The position numbers were made by a program, and so were the translations under genes. Below, in pieces: positions 27,396-36,357 of a stretch of DNA of 64,000 nt. The notes below the pieces were generated by a model, which did no database searches, was not told the origin of the DNA, and saw nothing but the letters and a program-made list of their open reading frames with translations. The DNA is from Actinopolyspora xinjiangensis. Its GTDB lineage: Bacteria; Actinomycetota; Actinomycetes; Mycobacteriales; Pseudonocardiaceae. Where the stretch lies: positions 310,001-374,000 of the forward strand of contig NZ_FNJR01000002.1 in assembly GCF_900104475.1 (NCBI RefSeq), in the 5' to 3' direction. The first letter of the stretch is position 1, and every line of letters starts with the position of its first letter.

Positions 27396-28160
27396 ATGAG
27401 TTTGTCGGCGGAGGAGGTCTCCTGGCGCACCGGTGGGAAGCTGATAGTCGACGGTGTCAGTATCGCCCCGGGTGAGGGGGAGACCGTCGGCCTGCTGGGC
27501 CCCAACGGGTCGGGCAAGTCGAGCCTGCTGCGACTGCTGTCGGGAGTGCGTCCGGTATCGGACGGTGTGGTCCGGCTCGACGGTTCCCCGATCGAGCGGT
27601 TCGGTCGGGGGAACGTGGCTCGCAGGGTGGCCGTGGTCGAACAGCACGCGGGAACCGAGGTGGACATGAGCGTGCTGGACGTGGTCCGCCTCGGCCGCAT
27701 CCCGCACCGGCGCGCGTGGTCGGCCGCGACGGCCGAGGACGAGGCGGCGGTGCGCTCGGCCGTGGAGTACACCAGGTTGGCGGACAAGGTCGACCGGTCC
27801 TGGCACACCCTCTCCGGCGGGGAGCGCCAGCGGGTCCAGATCGCGCGGGCACTCGCCCAGCAGCCGAAGGAGCTGCTGCTGGACGAACCCACGAACCACC
27901 TGGACATCCAGCACCAGCTGGAACTGCTGGGGCTGGTGGTCCGGATTCCGGTGACCAGCGTCATCGCGCTGCACGACCTCAACCTCGCAGCCATGTTCTG
28001 CGATCACCTGATGGTGCTCGCGCGGGGGCGTGCCGTGGCGGCGGGCTCCCCGGAAGAGGTGCTCACCGAGGAACTCATAGCCGAGGTCTACAACGTTCGT
28101 GCCCGCGTGGCCCCGGAGGGGCCGGGAGGACGTCCCGCCATCCGGTTCTTCCCGGACTGA
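27396..28160 (+). CDS. btuD: Cobalamin/Fe-chelate ABC transporter ATPase (BtuD-like)
   Basis: 254 residues. Walker A is GPNGSGKSSLLRLLSG, the Q-loop region is VAVVEQHAG, the signature is LSGGERQRVQIARALAQ, Walker B is LLLDEPTNHLD and the H-loop is IALHDLNLAAMFCDH. It matches FepC/BtuD ATPases and energises BtuC. The ATG at 27396 follows GGGGAGCG. Because copy 4 of the repeat lies between btuC and btuD, btuD may be differentially expressed within the operon. Confidence 0.92.
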   Translation: MSLSAEEVSWRTGGKLIVDGVSIAPGEGETVGLLGPNGSGKSSLLRLLSGVRPVSDGVVRLDGSPIERFGRGNVARRVAVVEQHAGTEVDMSVLDVVRLGRIPHRRAWSAATAEDEAAVRSAVEYTRLADKVDRSWHTLSGGERQRVQIARALAQQPKELLLDEPTNHLDIQHQLELLGLVVRIPVTSVIALHDLNLAAMFCDHLMVLARGRAVAAGSPEEVLTEELIAEVYNVRARVAPEGPGGRPAIRFFPD

Positions 28161-28202
28161 GCACGGTTCCTCCGCCTCTCCCGGCGGAGGCACCGGCTCG
28201 GT

Positions 28203-28241
28203 GAGGGCGCACCCCGGAGCTGGGGGTCGGGGTGCGCCCTC
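28203..28241. terminator. Bidirectional 14-bp hairpin between btuD and FMN reductase
   Basis: GAGGGCGCACCCCG at 28203-28216 pairs perfectly with 28228-28241 around an 11-nt loop. It lies between two converging genes, 43 bp after btuD and 4 bp beyond the reductase stop. Confidence 0.8.
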
Positions 28242-28244
28242 CGC

Positions 28245-28838
28245 TCAGCGCTTGTAGGGGCGCTTCTCCTTCGCCTCCTTGAGGGCCTTGGCCCACCAGG
28301 ACAGGTCGTCGAGCATCATCTTGGCCGCCGCGCTGCTGCCGGCCCTGTCCTTGGGCAGCCCCTCCTCGTCGAAGGCCTGCGCGGCCCACTGGAAACTCAC
28401 GGTGTCCCGGACGGTCATGGCTCGGACCTCGGCGAAGACCTGTCTGAGGTTCTCCACCGCGTGCAGTCCGCCCGCGATGCCGCCGTAGGAGACCAGCCCG
28501 ACCGGTTTCGCGTACCACTCGGACTTGTGGTGGTCGATCGCGTTCTTCAGCGCGGCGGGGAAACTGCGGTTGTACTCGGCGGTGACCACCACGAACGCGT
28601 CGGCGGCTTCGAGCCGCTCGTGCACCGGGCGTTTCGACGTCGCCGTGGCGGCGCCGGTCGCGGCCGGTGCTCGGCCCATGTCGATCGGAAGTTCCACCTC
28701 GGCCAGGTCCACCAGGTCCACCTCGAAGTCCCCGTGGCGCTCGGCCTCGGCGGCCACCCACTCGCCCACGGTGGGGCCGAAGCGTCCCTCCCGGACGCTG
28801 CCGATGATCACTGCCACGCGTAGCTTCTCGTCGGTCAT
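28245..28838 (-). CDS. NADPH-dependent FMN reductase family protein
   Basis: 197 residues from ATG 28838, with GAAGGGAACG upstream. Flavodoxin-like fold: VAVIIGSVREGRFGPTVGEW binds FMN phosphate; DAFVVVTAEYNRSFPAALKN and VGLVSYGGIAGGLHAVENLR are typical of the family (chromate/azo/quinone reductases). It probably supplies reduced flavin or reduces quinones in the cytosol. Its C-terminal 25 residues are Lys-rich. No operon partner. Confidence 0.88.
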   Translation of the reverse strand: MTDEKLRVAVIIGSVREGRFGPTVGEWVAAEAERHGDFEVDLVDLAEVELPIDMGRAPAATGAATATSKRPVHERLEAADAFVVVTAEYNRSFPAALKNAIDHHKSEWYAKPVGLVSYGGIAGGLHAVENLRQVFAEVRAMTVRDTVSFQWAAQAFDEEGLPKDRAGSSAAAKMMLDDLSWWAKALKEAKEKRPYKR

Positions 28839-29361
28839 CTCGTTCCCTTCGGGCCTCGGAACGGGGAAGCCCCGTTCCGCCTGTCGTCGTCGAGATCGAA
28901 ACTAAGAGTTCGAGATGACTCGAAGTCAACTCCCGATTTCGTGGAGTCGTGGTGATCCGCTCGGCACGGCCGGGGCGATCTCCCGTTCGGAAGCGCGAAC
29001 GGGTCGGGGCGCTCCGACGGGCGGCCGGAAGGCTCCGTCGTGGCCGCCCGTTTCGCGTACAATCCGGACCTGTCATACGACACGGTTCCGTCCGTGGCTG
29101 AACGTGTTCGCCGAGTGGGTGTGTGGCGCGAGTGATCGAGTAACCGAGCGGTGGTCGATCAGCGGTCGGTCAGCGATCCCGGCTTCGACTCGCCCCGGAC
29201 TCGGCTCTCGTGCCGGTCGGCTGGTTACCGGCTGTCCCGCCCTCCGTGATCGAATGCGCTCGTGGCACCCTGGCGGGGTTGAGCCCTGCGGTTCGTGTCG
29301 GGGTGCGGCTGTGCAGGTAGAGCCCGGGTAAGCGCGCCGGGCGACGACCAGGAGTGAACGC
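28839..29361. other. Divergent intergenic region (FMN reductase / yidC)
   Basis: About 520 bp without a supported gene. A TACAAT-like -10 hexamer lies at about 29058 on the plus strand, but no matching -35 is convincing. The yidC ribosome binding site CAGGAG is at about 29349-29354. Nothing else is recognised. Confidence 0.35.
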
Positions 29362-30576
29362 GTGGAGCAATTCTTCGGCTTTATCCTCTACCCGGTCTCC
29401 GGGCTCCTCTGGGTCTGGCACCAGATCTTCGGTGCCGTGTTCGGCCCGGACCACGGCATCAGTTGGGTGCTTTCGGTCTTCTTCCTGGTGTTCACGCTGC
29501 GCGTGCTGCTGCTCAAGCCCGCGTTGAGCCAGATCCGGGCGGGGCGCAAGATGCAGAAGTTCGCCCCGCAGATGCAGAAGATCCGGGAGAAGTACAAAAA
29601 CGACCGCCAGAAGATGGCGCAGGAGATGCAGCGGATGCAGTCCGAGCAGGGGGTCAACCCGCTCGGTGGCTGCCTTCCGGCGCTCGTGCAGATCCCGGTC
29701 TTCCTGAGCCTGTTCCACGTGCTGCGCGGGTTCGACCCCACCGAGGAGAGCGAGGGCAACTTCGTCTTCGGCCCGGAGGGTGTCCGGTCCTTCGTCAACG
29801 CCGACATCTTCGGCGCCAAGCTCTCCAACTGGATCACTCAGCCCGAGCAGCGGCTGGAGCAGTTCGGCACCACCCGTCCCGATATGATCGCGGTGGGCAT
29901 CCCGCTGATGATCGTCGCCTCGGTGGCCACCTACTTCACGATGCGGATGTCGATGAAGCGGCAGTCCGACGCCGCGATGGCCAATCCGCAGAGCGCGATG
30001 ATGGGCAAGGTCATGATGTACCTCGCTCCGATCGGTGCCCTGGTCTCCGGCTGGTTCCTGCCGCTGGCCGTGTTGTTCTACTGGCTCGCCAACAACGTCT
30101 GGACTCTGGGCCAGCAGCACTTCCTCACCAACAAGGTCGACCGGGAGGAAGAGCGCAGGAAGGAACAGGAGATCGCGGCCAAGAAGGAGGCCCCGCGCCC
30201 CAAGCCCGGTCAGAAGCCCAAGCGCGATCGGCAGGGATCCGGAGGCACGGCGACGGACGAGACCGTCGAGGCCGAGGCGGGAACCGGCGACCCGGAGGAG
30301 GAAGGCGGTTCCGTCGGGACGAAGAGCGGGTCTTCTTCGAAGAACGGGTCCACCGGCAAGAAGACCGCCCAGGGGGCCAACGGCTCCAAGACCGGCTCCG
30401 GTGGCTCGAAGTCGGCGGCGGGCGCCAAGTCCGGCGGTGGTTCGGGCGGCGCGGCCAAGGGCGGCGCCAAGTCCTCGGGTTCGGGCGGCGGCTCCGGGAA
30501 CAAGAAGGGGCAGCAGTCCAAGAACCGTTCGGGCAAGCAGACGCCCGCACAACGCAGCCAGAAGAAGCGACGCTGA
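29362..30576 (+). CDS. YidC/Oxa1-family membrane protein insertase (paralog)
   Basis: 404 residues from GTG 29362 with CAGGAG upstream. Inserts and folds membrane proteins. The short form without the large Gram-negative periplasmic domain. Features are an N-terminal helix (FFGFILYPVSGLLWVWHQI), a second (ISWVLSVFFLVFTLRVLLLK), the conserved cytoplasmic hairpin IREKYKNDRQKMAQEMQRM, GCLPALVQIPVFLSLF, and YLAPIGALVSGWFLPLAVLFYWL. Residues from about 260 on form a Lys/Gly/Ser-rich tail that could contact ribosomes. It is not in the rpmH-rnpA-yidC locus, so it is likely a second paralog. Confidence 0.92.
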   Translation: MEQFFGFILYPVSGLLWVWHQIFGAVFGPDHGISWVLSVFFLVFTLRVLLLKPALSQIRAGRKMQKFAPQMQKIREKYKNDRQKMAQEMQRMQSEQGVNPLGGCLPALVQIPVFLSLFHVLRGFDPTEESEGNFVFGPEGVRSFVNADIFGAKLSNWITQPEQRLEQFGTTRPDMIAVGIPLMIVASVATYFTMRMSMKRQSDAAMANPQSAMMGKVMMYLAPIGALVSGWFLPLAVLFYWLANNVWTLGQQHFLTNKVDREEERRKEQEIAAKKEAPRPKPGQKPKRDRQGSGGTATDETVEAEAGTGDPEEEGGSVGTKSGSSSKNGSTGKKTAQGANGSKTGSGGSKSAAGAKSGGGSGGAAKGGAKSSGSGGGSGNKKGQQSKNRSGKQTPAQRSQKKRR

Positions 30577-30717
30577 AACCGTGATGTTCCCGAAAGCGTG
30601 AGGCGCTGGGGAACGCACCGCGATTACGGGTAAAGTGCGTTTTACGTGACGCGGGAACCGATCAAGGTGCCCGATCGTTGTCACGGGTGACGGCGCACGC
30701 ACGCCCGGGAGGATGAC

Positions 30718-31518
30718 TTGCGCACAAGCAGCAACCCTGCGTTCAAGAACCTGCCCAAGGGTGGGGGGTACGCGAACTTCAACTACGGCCAGCCCGCCGG
30801 TGCCTTCGGCACCCAGGGGCAGGCCCCCACCGCTCCGCAGCAGACCGGACGGCCGCTGTCGATCGACGACATCGTGACCAAGACGGCGATCACGCTGGCG
30901 ATCACGATCGGCACCGCCGCGGCCACCTACATCATCGGCGGTGCCGCTTCCTGGGGTCTCGTATTCCCGGCGGCGATCGTCGGGTTCGTGCTGGCGATGG
31001 TCAACATCTTCAAGAAGAAGGTGAGTCCGGCACTGGTCATCGCCTACGCCGCCGTCGAGGGCGTGTTTCTCGGGGGAGTTAGCCACCTGTTCGCCACCAT
31101 GGTGAACCCCGGGATCATCATGCAGGCCATCGTGGGAACGATGGGCGTGTTCGCGGCCATGCTGGTGGTCTACAAGACCGGGGCGATCCGGGTGACCCCG
31201 AAGCTGACCAAGTGGGTCATCGGCGCCGCGGCCGGTGCCTTCACCCTCATGCTGGTCAACCTCATCGCCGGCTTCTTCGTCGAGGGCGGGATCGGAATCC
31301 GCAGCAGCGACGGAGGTCTGCTGGCCATCGGCTTCAGCCTGCTGTGCATCGGCATCGCCGCCTTCGTGTTCCTGTTGGACTTCGACGAGGCCGATCGGGC
31401 CATCAAGAGCGGCGTGGACGCCAGGTTCTCCTGGTACATCGCGTTCAGCCTGATGGTCACGCTGGTGTGGCTGTACCTGGAGATCCTGCGACTGCTGTCC
31501 TACCTGCAGAACGACTAG
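30718..31518 (+). CDS. Bax inhibitor-1/YccA family membrane protein
   Basis: 266 residues from TTG 30718, behind GGGAGGA (30708-30714). A polar N-terminus with FNYGQPAGAFGTQGQ precedes seven predicted helices. Typical BI-1/YccA segments are TAITLAITIGTAAATYIIGG, the EGVFLGGVSHLFATMVNPGI loop, GAIRVTPKLTKW, and the Asp-containing C-terminal helices (VFLLDFDEADRAIKSG). Family members are proton- or calcium-linked channels or modulators of membrane proteases; the bacterial role is not settled. It opens the backbone that parallels the Rv107x region of M. tuberculosis. Confidence 0.88.
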   Translation: MRTSSNPAFKNLPKGGGYANFNYGQPAGAFGTQGQAPTAPQQTGRPLSIDDIVTKTAITLAITIGTAAATYIIGGAASWGLVFPAAIVGFVLAMVNIFKKKVSPALVIAYAAVEGVFLGGVSHLFATMVNPGIIMQAIVGTMGVFAAMLVVYKTGAIRVTPKLTKWVIGAAAGAFTLMLVNLIAGFFVEGGIGIRSSDGGLLAIGFSLLCIGIAAFVFLLDFDEADRAIKSGVDARFSWYIAFSLMVTLVWLYLEILRLLSYLQND

Positions 31519-31616
31519 TGGCAGCACGCCCGCGGTTCGCGGGAGTCCCGGAACGGGGCCTCCCGGCCGCTCGCACTCCGGTGTGAGCGGCCGAACCGGG
31601 TGACGCGGACCAATCG

Positions 31617-31657
31617 AAGCGGCGCCCGCCCTCCACGACGGAGAGCGGGCGCCGCTT
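31617..31657. terminator. 13-bp hairpin between BI-1 gene and thiolase
   Basis: AAGCGGCGCCCGC at 31617-31629 pairs perfectly with 31645-31657 around a 15-nt loop. It lies between converging genes. On the plus strand it ends in CTT, so only a trace of a U-tract is present. Confidence 0.78.
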
Positions 31658-31736
31658 CTGCTGCTCCGGGGGCGCCGCGTGGCGGTGCCCGGCGATCACG
31701 ACCCGCCCCGCGGCGAGCCGTGACCGGCTCCGGAAT

Positions 31737-32957
31737 TCAGCTGAGTCGCTCCAGCACCATGGCCATTCCCTGGCCACCACCGACGCACATCGTCTCCAGG
31801 CCGAACTGCTTGTCGTGGGTCCGCAGCGAGTTCAGCAGCGTGTTCGTGATCCGCGCACCGGTCATGCCGAACGGGTGACCGACCGCGATGGCGCCGCCGT
31901 TGACGTTGAGCTTCTCCAGCGGGATGCCCAGTTCCCGGTAGGAGGGGATCACCTGGGCGGCGAAGGCCTCGTTGATCTCCACCAGGTCCATGTCGCCGAT
32001 GCTCATCCCGGCGCGGTCGAGCGCCTGCCGTGATGCCTCCACCGGGCCGAGCCCCATGATCTCCGGCGAGAGGGCCGTCACCCCGGTGGAGACGATCCGT
32101 GCCAGCGGGGTGAGTCCCAGCTGCTCGGCCTTGCGGTCGCTCATGATGACCAGCGCTGCCGCGCCGTCGTTGAGCGGGCACGCGTTGCCCGCTGTCACCC
32201 GCCCGTCGGGGCGGAACACCGGCTTGAGGCCGGAGACCGCCTCCTTGGTGACCCCGGCGCGGGGGCTGTCGTCGGTATCCACGACCGTGCCGGACGGGGT
32301 GGTGACCGGGGTGATCTCCCTGGCCCAGAACCCGTTCGCCGCCGCCTTCTCGGCGAGGTTCTGGGAGCGCACCCCGAACTCGTCCATCTCCTCCCTGCCG
32401 ATGCCCTTGGCCAGCGCCAGGTTCTCGGCCGTCTGGCCCATCGGGATGTAGACGTCGGGGATCGCCCCTGACGCGCGCGGATCGATCCACTCGTCCGCCC
32501 CGTTCTCGGCGGCGTGCTGGGTGCGTCGTTGCGCCTCGTCGAACACCGGGTTCGCGGTGTCCGGCAGCGAGTCGGAGTTCCCCTTGGCGAAGCGGGAGAC
32601 CGTCTCGACACCGGCGCTGATGAACACGTCGCCCTCGCCCGCCTTGATGGCGTGCATGGCCATGCGGGTGGTCTGCAGGCTGGAGGAGCAGTAGCGGGTG
32701 ATCGTCGTGCCGGGGAGGTGGTCGTGACCGAGCAGCGTGGCGACCACGCGCCCCATGTTGTAGCCCTGCTCACCCCCGGGCAGTCCGCACCCGAGCATCA
32801 GGTCGTCGATCTCACGGGGGTCGAGCTCGGGCACCTTGTCCAGCGCGGCCCGCACGATCTGCGCGGAGAGATCGTCCGGTCGCATGTCCACCAGCGATCC
32901 CTTGCCCGCGCGTCCGATGGGGGAACGGGCGGTCGCGACGATGACTGCTTCGGTCAT
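31737..32957 (-). CDS. fadA: Acetyl-CoA C-acyltransferase (thiolase, FadA-type)
   Basis: 406 residues from ATG 32957, preceded by GAAGGAG; the frame upstream lacks homology. The N-terminus is MTEAVIVATARSPIGRAGKG. The active-site Cys is in TRYCSSSLQTTRMAMHAIK. The C-terminal catalytic motifs are NEAFAAQVIPSYRELG, NVNGGAIAVGHPFGMTGAR (His) and MCVGGGQGMAMVLERL (Cys). The biosynthetic-type GHP motif is complete. It cleaves 3-ketoacyl-CoA in beta-oxidation or makes acetoacetyl-CoA. The M. tuberculosis counterpart in the same position is fadA3 (Rv1074c). Confidence 0.93.
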   Translation of the reverse strand: MTEAVIVATARSPIGRAGKGSLVDMRPDDLSAQIVRAALDKVPELDPREIDDLMLGCGLPGGEQGYNMGRVVATLLGHDHLPGTTITRYCSSSLQTTRMAMHAIKAGEGDVFISAGVETVSRFAKGNSDSLPDTANPVFDEAQRRTQHAAENGADEWIDPRASGAIPDVYIPMGQTAENLALAKGIGREEMDEFGVRSQNLAEKAAANGFWAREITPVTTPSGTVVDTDDSPRAGVTKEAVSGLKPVFRPDGRVTAGNACPLNDGAAALVIMSDRKAEQLGLTPLARIVSTGVTALSPEIMGLGPVEASRQALDRAGMSIGDMDLVEINEAFAAQVIPSYRELGIPLEKLNVNGGAIAVGHPFGMTGARITNTLLNSLRTHDKQFGLETMCVGGGQGMAMVLERLS

Positions 32958-33159
32958 GTCGGGAACTCCTTCGCGGTTGCTGCGTGTTCTCGGGTGAATT
33001 CCCGCGGTCCCCCGCCGGGGGCACACACGGTGGAATGTGCTCACCCTAGGCGTCGAGCCGCTGTTGTCGCGGTGATCGTGCTCACGATAACGTCATACCG
33101 ACTGGATGGTACGCCTGCACATTCCCTGAAAACAGGGAGATGAGGTTGTGTCGGTGCGG

Positions 33160-33322
33160 TTTGCCGGGGTGGTGCTGTGGCGGAACCTCCGGGGGCGCCT
33201 CGCCGCGGGATCCTCGACATCGAGTAGTTACTACGCCACGTCGAGGCTGTCCTCGCGAGACGACCCGTGAGAACCCGCGGCGGTGCCGACTGCGTGAGTG
33301 GTCGGGGTTCGGCCCGCGTCGA
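33160..33322 (+). repeat. Dispersed hairpin repeat, copy 5
   Basis: Core 33180-33278. Left arm GCGGAACCTCCGGGGGCGCC... and right arm ...CCCGTGAGAACCCGC. The central dyad CGACATCGAGTAG-TTA-CTACGCCACGTCG is the clearest of all copies (33213-33242). The flank CGGTTTGCCGGGGTGGT matches that of copy 1. It sits in the 620-bp gap 32958-33576 between the thiolase start and the SGNH hydrolase stop. The rest of that gap holds no supported gene. Confidence 0.8.
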
Positions 33323-33576
33323 TGTCCCGGTGATGTCGCGAGGAATCGACGGAGCCGGGCCCGACCGTCTCACCGACCAGCATGCCGCTCCACAGCCGAG
33401 GACACCCGCCACACCTCCACCAAAAACATTCCAGGAGTGTTGCAGCCACCCCTGAAACCACCCGAGAAATCGCCGCCGCTCGGACGGGAACAGGCCCACA
33501 CCTCCGGATCCGCCGCGCGAGCCGCCTCGGAGAAGGCTTTCCGGGGGTGAGGCTCGCGAGCCGGTGAGCATCGCTC

Positions 33577-34482
33577 TCAGTCGTCCGCGCGGTGGCCCCA
33601 TCGCAGGTTCAGTCTGGCGACGAGTCGCCGCGTCGGCCTGCGCGCCTCGACCGTCTCCGAGCGCACCGGAGCACTGGGGACCGGCGCGCCCGTCCAGGCG
33701 CCGATCGCGTCGCACAGCGTCGGCAGCAGCAGGTCCGCGGCCATCTCGTACCCCGCGGCCGAGGGGTGGAAGCGATCCGGCCCGAACAGCTCCACCGGGC
33801 GTGTCAGGAACTCGGGGGAGAGCAGGTCGGCCACCGGCACGGCGTGCCCACCGGCACGTTCCACAGCCCGGCGCTGTTCGCGCGCCAGAGTGAGACTCCG
33901 TCTGCGGGCGATCGAGCGCAACGGCTGGGGGATGGGCCGAATCACCCCGAGATCAGGGCAGGTCCCCACGACCACCGCCACTCCCGCGTCGGTCATCCGC
34001 GCCACGCCCCGTTCCAGCAGTCGTGTGCTGGTGCTCACCGGTAGCCGGGTGGTCACGTCGTTGGCACCGATCAGCACCAGTGCCAGCCTCGGGGGATCGC
34101 GAAGCACCACGTCGATCTGCGCGTCCAGCCGCCTGGTGGTCGATCCCACGACGGCGTGGGTGCTCAGCCGCACCGGACGTTCCAACTCGTCGGCCAGGCC
34201 GGTGGCCAGTCGTACCCCCGGCAGCTCCGAGGCCACCTCCACCCCGAGCCCGGCCGCGGAGGAGTCCCCCAGCACGGCGAAGTCCAGCGGGGAGTCCGTG
34301 CCGGACTCACCGCCGGTGGGCGAGTACGTGCCGTCCGCGTGCAGCGGCCCGTCGTCGGGTGCGCCGATGACGCGCCTGGCGTACCTGGACTGCTCGTTGA
34401 GCAGGCCGTAGGCCGCGCCGGAGAGTCCACCGAGCGAAGCGGTGCCGATGGCGGCCAACCGCAGCAGCCGTGCAGCGATCAT
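33577..34482 (-). CDS. Exported SGNH/GDSL-family hydrolase
   Basis: 301 residues from ATG 34482, chosen for the GGGGAGG just upstream. The N-terminal segment MIAARLLRLAAIGTASLGGL is a signal peptide or anchor. SGNH blocks: I, FAVLGDSSAAGLGV (nucleophile Ser); II/III, VLIGANDVTTRL (Gly, Asn); V, DRFHPSAAGYEMAA (Asp-x-x-His). It is an esterase/lipase-type enzyme acting outside the membrane on an unknown ester. The M. tuberculosis counterpart Rv1075c sits in the same place, between fadA3 and cbs. Confidence 0.87.
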   Translation of the reverse strand: MIAARLLRLAAIGTASLGGLSGAAYGLLNEQSRYARRVIGAPDDGPLHADGTYSPTGGESGTDSPLDFAVLGDSSAAGLGVEVASELPGVRLATGLADELERPVRLSTHAVVGSTTRRLDAQIDVVLRDPPRLALVLIGANDVTTRLPVSTSTRLLERGVARMTDAGVAVVVGTCPDLGVIRPIPQPLRSIARRRSLTLAREQRRAVERAGGHAVPVADLLSPEFLTRPVELFGPDRFHPSAAGYEMAADLLLPTLCDAIGAWTGAPVPSAPVRSETVEARRPTRRLVARLNLRWGHRADD

Positions 34483-34843
34483 CGTTGCCTCCCCGAGTCT
34501 CGCGGACGCCTCGGACACCGCTACGACGAATGGTCACGCCCCACGGGCGAAGTCGCATGTGCGGCGAGTCCCAACCGCGTTCGGTCGGACGTCCTGAACC
34601 GGTCGAAGGTCTCGTACCCGAATATCGTTTACCCGGCTCGCGTGGTTAACGGGTGTAGCGCGGGCGAACGGGTGAAAAACGCCGCTGAACAGTCGGTTCG
34701 TTTCGCTCGACAACACTCCACCCCGCCGGGAGTGTCGCGACGTCGATGGGGAGACTGCTTGGTGGGCAGTGTTTGCCCGGAGGAGTTCGTGCGGATCCGT
34801 GGCGGCCGCACGGCACACGGCCGAGACGAGGAGAGGACCCGCC
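34483..34843. other. Divergent intergenic region (SGNH hydrolase / cbs)
   Basis: About 360 bp with an A/T-richer centre (34610-34690, including AATATCGTTTACCC), likely holding promoters for both genes. The cbs frame is open through part of it, but the cbs start is set by GAGGAGAGGA at 34828-34837. Confidence 0.4.
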
Positions 34844-36211
34844 GTGGACTACGTGGAGCACGTGGCCGATCTTGTCGGTGACACACCGCTGGTGAAGCTG
34901 AACGAGTTGACGCAGGGGTTGAGCCCCTCGGTGCTGGCCAAGGTCGAGTACTTCAACCCCGGCGGCAGTGTGAAGGACCGGATCGCCGAGCGCATGATCG
35001 AGGCCGCCGAGGCCTCGGGTGAACTGCCTCCCGGAGGCACCATCGTGGAGCCGACCTCGGGCAACACCGGAGTCGGACTGGCGATGATCGCCCAGCGCAA
35101 GGGTTACCGTTGCGTGTTCGTCTGCCCGGACAAGGTCAGCGAGGACAAGCGCAACGTCCTGGAGGCATACGGGGCCGAGGTCGTCGTGTGCCCCACCGCG
35201 GTCCCTCCCGAGCACGAGGACTCCTACTACAGTGTCTCCGACAGGCTGGCCGCCAAGGAGGGGCACTGGAAGCCCAACCAGTACAACAACTTCGCCAATC
35301 CGGAATCGCACTACCACTCGACCGGACCGGAGATCTGGGAGCAGACCGAGGGGCGTGTGACCCACTTCGTGGCGGGAATCGGCACCGGCGGCACGATCTC
35401 CGGCGTCGGGCGCTACCTCAAGGAGGTCTCGAACGGCCGGGTCCGCATCGTCGGCGCCGATCCGGAGGGCTCGGTCTACTCCGGTGGGCACGGGCGTCCC
35501 TACCTGGTCGAGGGTGTCGGGGAGGACTTCTGGCCGACCACCTACGACCGCGAGATCTGCGACGAGATCATCTCCGTCTCGGACGCGGACTCCTTCCGGA
35601 TGACCAGGGAACTGGCGAGGCAGGAGGCACTGCTGGTCGGTGGCTCCTGCGGGATGGCCGTGGTCGCGGCGCTGCGGCTGGCAGAACGAGTCGATCCCGA
35701 CGACGTGATCGTGGTGCTGCTGCCCGACAGCGGGCGCGGATACCTCACCAAGGTCTTCAACGACTCGTGGATGGCCTCGTACGGCTTCCTCTCCCCGGAC
35801 CACGGCGGTGGCACGATCGGCGACGTGCTCCGTCGCAAGGACGGCACGATGCCCGAGCTGGTGCACGTCCACCCGAGCGAGACGGTCGCCGAGGCCGTGG
35901 CGATCCTGCGTGAGTTCAGCGTTTCCCAGATGCCGGTCGTCAACGCCGAGCCCCCGGTCATGGCGGCTGAGGTCGCGGGCGCGATCAACGAGCGCGATCT
36001 GCTGGACGAGCTGTTCGCGGGGAGGGCCAACTTGGCCGATCGGGTCGAGACCCACATGTCGCCGCGCCTGCCCACGATCGGTGCCGGGGAGGACATCACC
36101 TCCGCCATGCGGGCGCTCAAGAACGATGACGGGGCGCTGGTGCTGGTGGACGGCAAACCCGCCGGAGTCGTCACCCGCCAGGACGTGCTCGCCTTCATCG
36201 CGGGCCGTTGA
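34844..36211 (+). CDS. cbs: Cystathionine beta-synthase
   Basis: 455 residues from GTG 34844. PLP domain (about 1-320): DLVGDTPLVKLNEL, PLP-Lys in FNPGGSVKDRIAERMI, the substrate loop EPTSGNTGVGLAMIAQRKGY, the PLP-phosphate loop GIGTGGTISGVGRYLKE and GGSCGMAVVAALRLA. Two C-terminal CBS domains (about 335-455) end in VLVDGKPAGVVTRQDVLAFI. It joins serine (or O-acetylserine) and homocysteine to cystathionine in reverse transsulfuration. There is no N-terminal haem domain, as in other bacteria. With metB 1.8 kb downstream it matches Rv1077/Rv1079 of M. tuberculosis. Confidence 0.94.
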   Translation: MDYVEHVADLVGDTPLVKLNELTQGLSPSVLAKVEYFNPGGSVKDRIAERMIEAAEASGELPPGGTIVEPTSGNTGVGLAMIAQRKGYRCVFVCPDKVSEDKRNVLEAYGAEVVVCPTAVPPEHEDSYYSVSDRLAAKEGHWKPNQYNNFANPESHYHSTGPEIWEQTEGRVTHFVAGIGTGGTISGVGRYLKEVSNGRVRIVGADPEGSVYSGGHGRPYLVEGVGEDFWPTTYDREICDEIISVSDADSFRMTRELARQEALLVGGSCGMAVVAALRLAERVDPDDVIVVLLPDSGRGYLTKVFNDSWMASYGFLSPDHGGGTIGDVLRRKDGTMPELVHVHPSETVAEAVAILREFSVSQMPVVNAEPPVMAAEVAGAINERDLLDELFAGRANLADRVETHMSPRLPTIGAGEDITSAMRALKNDDGALVLVDGKPAGVVTRQDVLAFIAGR

Positions 36212-36357
36212 GCGGAATCGACCGCCCCACCGCTCGGTGCCCCGTTGTACAGGGACTCCCGAGGAGCTGTTACAGGCTGGCCCCAGCGGTGGGTGTCGTC
36301 GGATACCGTAGGCCGCGTACACGCCCAGGTTCACGCCCAAGGGGGTAGGAAAACCCG

